Of a stretch of DNA of 18,035 nucleotides, positions 15,628-18,035 are shown in pieces. The notes beneath the pieces were generated by a model. It saw only the letters and a list, made by a program, of their open reading frames with translations, searched no databases and was not told where the DNA came from. A program made the position numbers and the translations under genes. The stretch comes from an uncultured Bacteroidota bacterium (GTDB lineage Bacteria; Bacteroidota; Bacteroidia; Chitinophagales; S012-47), in the NCBI GenBank assembly GCA_913062655.1, contig CAJXXO010000020.1:1-18035 (forward strand). The letters run 5' to 3'. Position 1 is the first letter of the stretch, and each line of letters starts with the position of its first letter.

Positions 15628-15813
15628 ATGAAAAAGCTAATGGAAGCCTACCCGCTGGAAATAGAAGAGCGGCAATTGGATGCAGGGGAAATGATCAAAT
15701 TGCGATTAGAGATGGTGTTTCAATCCATCAGCCGACATCGAAGGGTGGTGCGGCTACCAAGAGAAGAAAGACTACAGCTCTTGCGAGAGCTAAATGGTAG
15801 TAGAAAACAATAA
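15628..15813 (+). CDS. Small hypothetical protein, 61 residues
   Basis: A short frame with a convincing composition: mostly charged, predicted to be helical, beginning MKKLMEAYPLEIEERQ and ending in an arginine-rich half with LPREERLQLLRELNGSRKQ. It has no signal peptide, cysteine or membrane segment. A competing frame (start at 15588) lacks such a pattern and contains odd residue runs. Support for a real gene: a near-consensus -7 box four bases before its ATG and a clear hairpin terminator 17 bases after its stop. It lies alone between the S9 peptidase and PhoX genes. I recognise no family; a role in binding nucleic acid or a partner protein would be a guess from charge only. Confidence 0.6.
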   Translation: MKKLMEAYPLEIEERQLDAGEMIKLRLEMVFQSISRHRRVVRLPREERLQLLRELNGSRKQ

Positions 15814-15829
15814 TTTTTCAGCTGTTTTC

Positions 15830-15860
15830 AAAAACCCTGGCCCTGTTGTCAGGGTTTTTT
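15830..15860 (+). terminator. Rho-independent terminator after the small gene
   Basis: Stem AAAAACCCTG (15830-15839) with CAGGGTTTTT (15850-15859) around a 10-base loop; the T run ends at 15860. The A and T flanks make it potentially bidirectional. It separates the small gene from phoX. Confidence 0.85.
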
Positions 15861-15935
15861 AATGGTATTTTATCAAATGGTTAAGCCGGCAACTGCCGTT
15901 ACGATAACCATTAATTTTACGGTAAAAGCATACGC

Positions 15936-17543
15936 ATGGATATCTCGCGCAGACGATTTTTATCCTTCATGGGAAGAGGGGCTGCCCTCGCCACCTTGGC
16001 GCCATCCGCTGTTTTGGCAGCCTGCTCCGGAAACGCTGAAGCCGCTGCCTTTCAACTGAAGCCGGTATCGCCTTCCTTGGAAGATGACTTGCAATTAGCC
16101 GAAGGTTTTACCTATCAAAACCTCATCAGCCGAGGTATGCCGATTAATGAAGATGGCAGCCTCACCTTTGGCGATAACAACGATTATCTGGCCTTGATCC
16201 CGGATGCGGATGATCCCAACAAAGGCATGTTGTGGGTCAATCACGAGGCGCTTACACCGCTCCTGATTTCCGGTTTTGATTATCAGGGCGAAAAGACCAA
16301 GGCGCAAATTGAGGCAGAGATGCCCTATGTGGGCGGTTCAATATTGCGGGTAGAGAAGAATAGTGATGGGCAGTGGACCGTCATCAAAGGTGATCCGCGC
16401 AATAAAAGATTGGACGGCTGGAGCGAGATACCCTTTACCGGAAACACTTCCATTGCTGGCAGCACTACTGCGATAGGTACCTTCGGAAATTGCGCGGGCG
16501 GTGTCACACCTTGGGGCAACATTCTAACCTGTGAGGAGAACACACGCGACTACTATGGGGATGTGATATTTGACGACTCCGGTAACCGTTCCATTGACCA
16601 CGAACCTGCCTTTTATCAGTGGTTTCGACATACACAACGACCGCCAGAGCACTATGGGTGGGTAGTAGAGGTTAACCTGCAGACCGGAGAGGCGGAAAAG
16701 CACGTCAGCATGGGCCGATTTGCACATGAATGTGCCACTGTAAAGGAACTGGATGACAAGCGATGTGTGGTCTATACCGGAGATGATGATGAGGATGAGC
16801 ACTTGTACAAGTTCATTGGCGATACACCGGGCAGTTTGCATACCGGCAAGCTCTACGTGGCTAACCTCGAAAAAGGCGCCTGGGTATCCCTAATGCTCGA
16901 AGATCAGCCGGTCCTCCGTGAGCATTTCAAAGACCAGGTGGAGGTGATGGTACGATGTCGCGAAGCGGCCAAACTGGTAGGTGCCACACCACTCGACCGA
17001 CCGGAAGATATTGAGATCGATCCGGTGACAGGTGCCGTATTGGTGACCTTGACCAACAATAAGCCGAAAGGCAATTACCACGGCTCCATCCTGCGACTGG
17101 TAGAAGAGGATGGAAACTACGAATCAATGGCCTTTTCAGCAGAGACCTTCCTGGCCGGTGGAGAGGAGAGTGGCTTTTCTTGTCCTGATAATATGGCCTT
17201 TGATAGCAAAGGAAACCTATGGTTGACTTGCGATATCTCCGGGGGCTCCATTGGCGAGGCGCCCTACCAGTCATTTGGGAATAACGGGCTCTACTATATT
17301 CCCATGAGTGGCCCTGATGCGGGGAAGGTCATCCAGATCGCCTCTGCACCTAACAATGCTGAATTTACCGGTCCGTACTTCTCGCCCGATGGCAAAGAGC
17401 TCTTTCTTTCTGTACAACATCCGGGTGAAAAGTCGAAGTCGAAAGATGAATTCACCAGTCACTGGCCGGAAGGCGGTAGCGCAGAGCCAAAGTCTTCTGT
17501 TGTTGTCATCGGTGGGCCGGCTATGGAGGCGCTAATGGCCTAA
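15936..17543 (+). CDS. PhoX-like alkaline phosphatase (DUF839), Tat-exported lipoprotein
   Basis: Extracytoplasmic phosphatase of the PhoX family, which in studied members uses iron and calcium to hydrolyse phosphate esters. The N-terminus has a twin-arginine signal SRRRFLSF (4-11) and then a lipobox LAAC with Cys30, so it should be folded before export and then lipid-anchored. Family motifs follow: GNCAGGVTPWGN (184-195) with Cys186, the type of Cys that binds iron in PhoX, TCEEN (198-202), HYGWVVEVN (239-247), MGRFAHECA (259-267), RPEDIEIDP (355-363) and CPDNMAFDSKGNLWL (416-430). Its 535 residues are a bit shorter than many PhoX proteins. The ATG at 15936 has a one-mismatch -7 box, TAATTTTA (15912-15919), 16 bases before it. 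Its stop overlaps that of the convergent DUF1761 gene by 4 bases. I see no Pho box that I trust. Other DUF839 activities cannot be excluded. Confidence 0.9.
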   Translation: MDISRRRFLSFMGRGAALATLAPSAVLAACSGNAEAAAFQLKPVSPSLEDDLQLAEGFTYQNLISRGMPINEDGSLTFGDNNDYLALIPDADDPNKGMLWVNHEALTPLLISGFDYQGEKTKAQIEAEMPYVGGSILRVEKNSDGQWTVIKGDPRNKRLDGWSEIPFTGNTSIAGSTTAIGTFGNCAGGVTPWGNILTCEENTRDYYGDVIFDDSGNRSIDHEPAFYQWFRHTQRPPEHYGWVVEVNLQTGEAEKHVSMGRFAHECATVKELDDKRCVVYTGDDDEDEHLYKFIGDTPGSLHTGKLYVANLEKGAWVSLMLEDQPVLREHFKDQVEVMVRCREAAKLVGATPLDRPEDIEIDPVTGAVLVTLTNNKPKGNYHGSILRLVEEDGNYESMAFSAETFLAGGEESGFSCPDNMAFDSKGNLWLTCDISGGSIGEAPYQSFGNNGLYYIPMSGPDAGKVIQIASAPNNAEFTGPYFSPDGKELFLSVQHPGEKSKSKDEFTSHWPEGGSAEPKSSVVVIGGPAMEALMA

Positions 17544-17953
17544 GTCCAGCTCGTCAGAATGATGGCTGCTAGCACGAAGCCCACCAAATGATAGCCGGCA
17601 TCGACCAGCAATATCGTCATGGAGGTATTGGCGTACAACTTATTGACCAGTTTGGGTAGAAACATAAAGCCCACGGCAGCCGCAACTGCTATTTTGATGC
17701 CACGCACCATATCGGCCGGCACCAGGTGGGTCACAAACAAAGCCATGATCCAACAGATGACAAAGAAGCCGACAAAGGAAAGGATCATCGATTGTCCCAT
17801 CTTTTTCCGGGCCTCCTCGGATGGCTGTACAATGTTGCCCCAAACCTTGCCAAATAAAATGGGGGAATACCAGAGCGCGCCAATGATCCAATAGGCTACC
17901 GCACTGACAAGAATAGCGAGATAATTGAGGTCTTGTAGATAAGAGAAATCCAT
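17540..17953 (-). CDS. DUF1761 family membrane protein
   Basis: A 137-residue protein with four predicted membrane helices (about 9-27, 54-76, 84-101, 111-134). The motif GALWYSPILFGKVWG (25-39) after the first helix is the hallmark I know for DUF1761; the family has no established function. Between helix 1 and helix 2 is a charged cytoplasmic-looking loop, QPSEEARKKMG. Its stop (TAG on the minus strand) overlaps the stop of the convergent phosphatase gene by 4 bases, so transcripts of the two may overlap. Upstream there is only a one-mismatch -7 candidate. No operon partner is visible in the 82 bases left to the end of the window. Confidence 0.85.
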   Translation of the reverse strand: MDFSYLQDLNYLAILVSAVAYWIIGALWYSPILFGKVWGNIVQPSEEARKKMGQSMILSFVGFFVICWIMALFVTHLVPADMVRGIKIAVAAAVGFMFLPKLVNKLYANTSMTILLVDAGYHLVGFVLAAIILTSWT

Positions 17954-18035
17954 GGTTTAGGTTTTTAGTTAACCCAAAATACGATTTTCTCTAAACTGTT
18001 AGTCTTTTGACCGTCAGCTATTTGCGGATTTTCTG

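Noticed and set aside
15862..16059. A 65-residue plus-strand frame overlapping the start of the PhoX-like gene
   Set aside because: It is out of frame with the Tat signal, and its second half is a shadow of the PhoX start.

Overview
The window comes from a member of the Bacteroidota, probably a Cytophagales-like marine or environmental lineage; the genus cannot be read from the sequence. The evidence is the gene set (S46 and S9 dipeptidyl peptidases of the Porphyromonas DPP7/DPP5 type, a fused zinc-knuckle MetRS with a C-terminal tRNA-binding domain, DUF1761) together with Bacteroidota-type -7 promoter boxes (TAnnTTTG) and few Shine-Dalgarno sequences. Base composition looks roughly balanced and even. 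I see no insertion sequence, prophage, CRISPR array or integrase; this reads as ordinary chromosome. No gene-free stretch exceeds 300 bases; the longest, 7043-7261, holds a set of short direct repeats.

Layout. (1) 3-2361, plus strand: the end of an exopolysaccharide operon, with a BY-kinase/Wzc C-terminus carrying a tyrosine-rich tail, then a WecA/TagO-type polyprenyl-phosphate glycosyl-phosphate transferase, and a fluoride channel gene overlapping the transferase. (2) 2391-4545: metG with its own promoter, then tRNA-Arg(CCT). (3) 4715-7615: a signalling cluster with a complete single-domain response regulator, a convergent 482-residue protein with a possible N-terminal helix-turn-helix and helical repeats, an unusually short receiver protein that stops right after beta-4, a repeat-bearing intergenic region, and a 117-residue unknown. 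(4) 7780-9927: S46 dipeptidyl peptidase, DPP7-like by its S1 residue. (5) 9986-13311, minus strand: a compact operon of an Nramp-fold transporter lacking the DPGN metal motif, then selU (mnmH), then selD. (6) 13457-15484: S9 dipeptidyl peptidase 5-like. (7) 15616-15860: a 61-residue small gene with its own promoter-like box and terminator. (8) 15936-17953: a Tat-exported lipoprotein PhoX/DUF839 phosphatase, convergent and overlapping with a DUF1761 membrane protein.

How they work together. SelD makes selenophosphate and SelU uses it to put 2-selenouridine in the wobble position of some tRNAs; the co-transcribed transporter is the most interesting unknown, and a role in supplying selenium is a testable guess. 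The two dipeptidyl peptidases would cut oligopeptides to dipeptides in the periplasm, and PhoX would release phosphate from organic esters, so much of the window suits an organism that feeds on protein and organic phosphorus.
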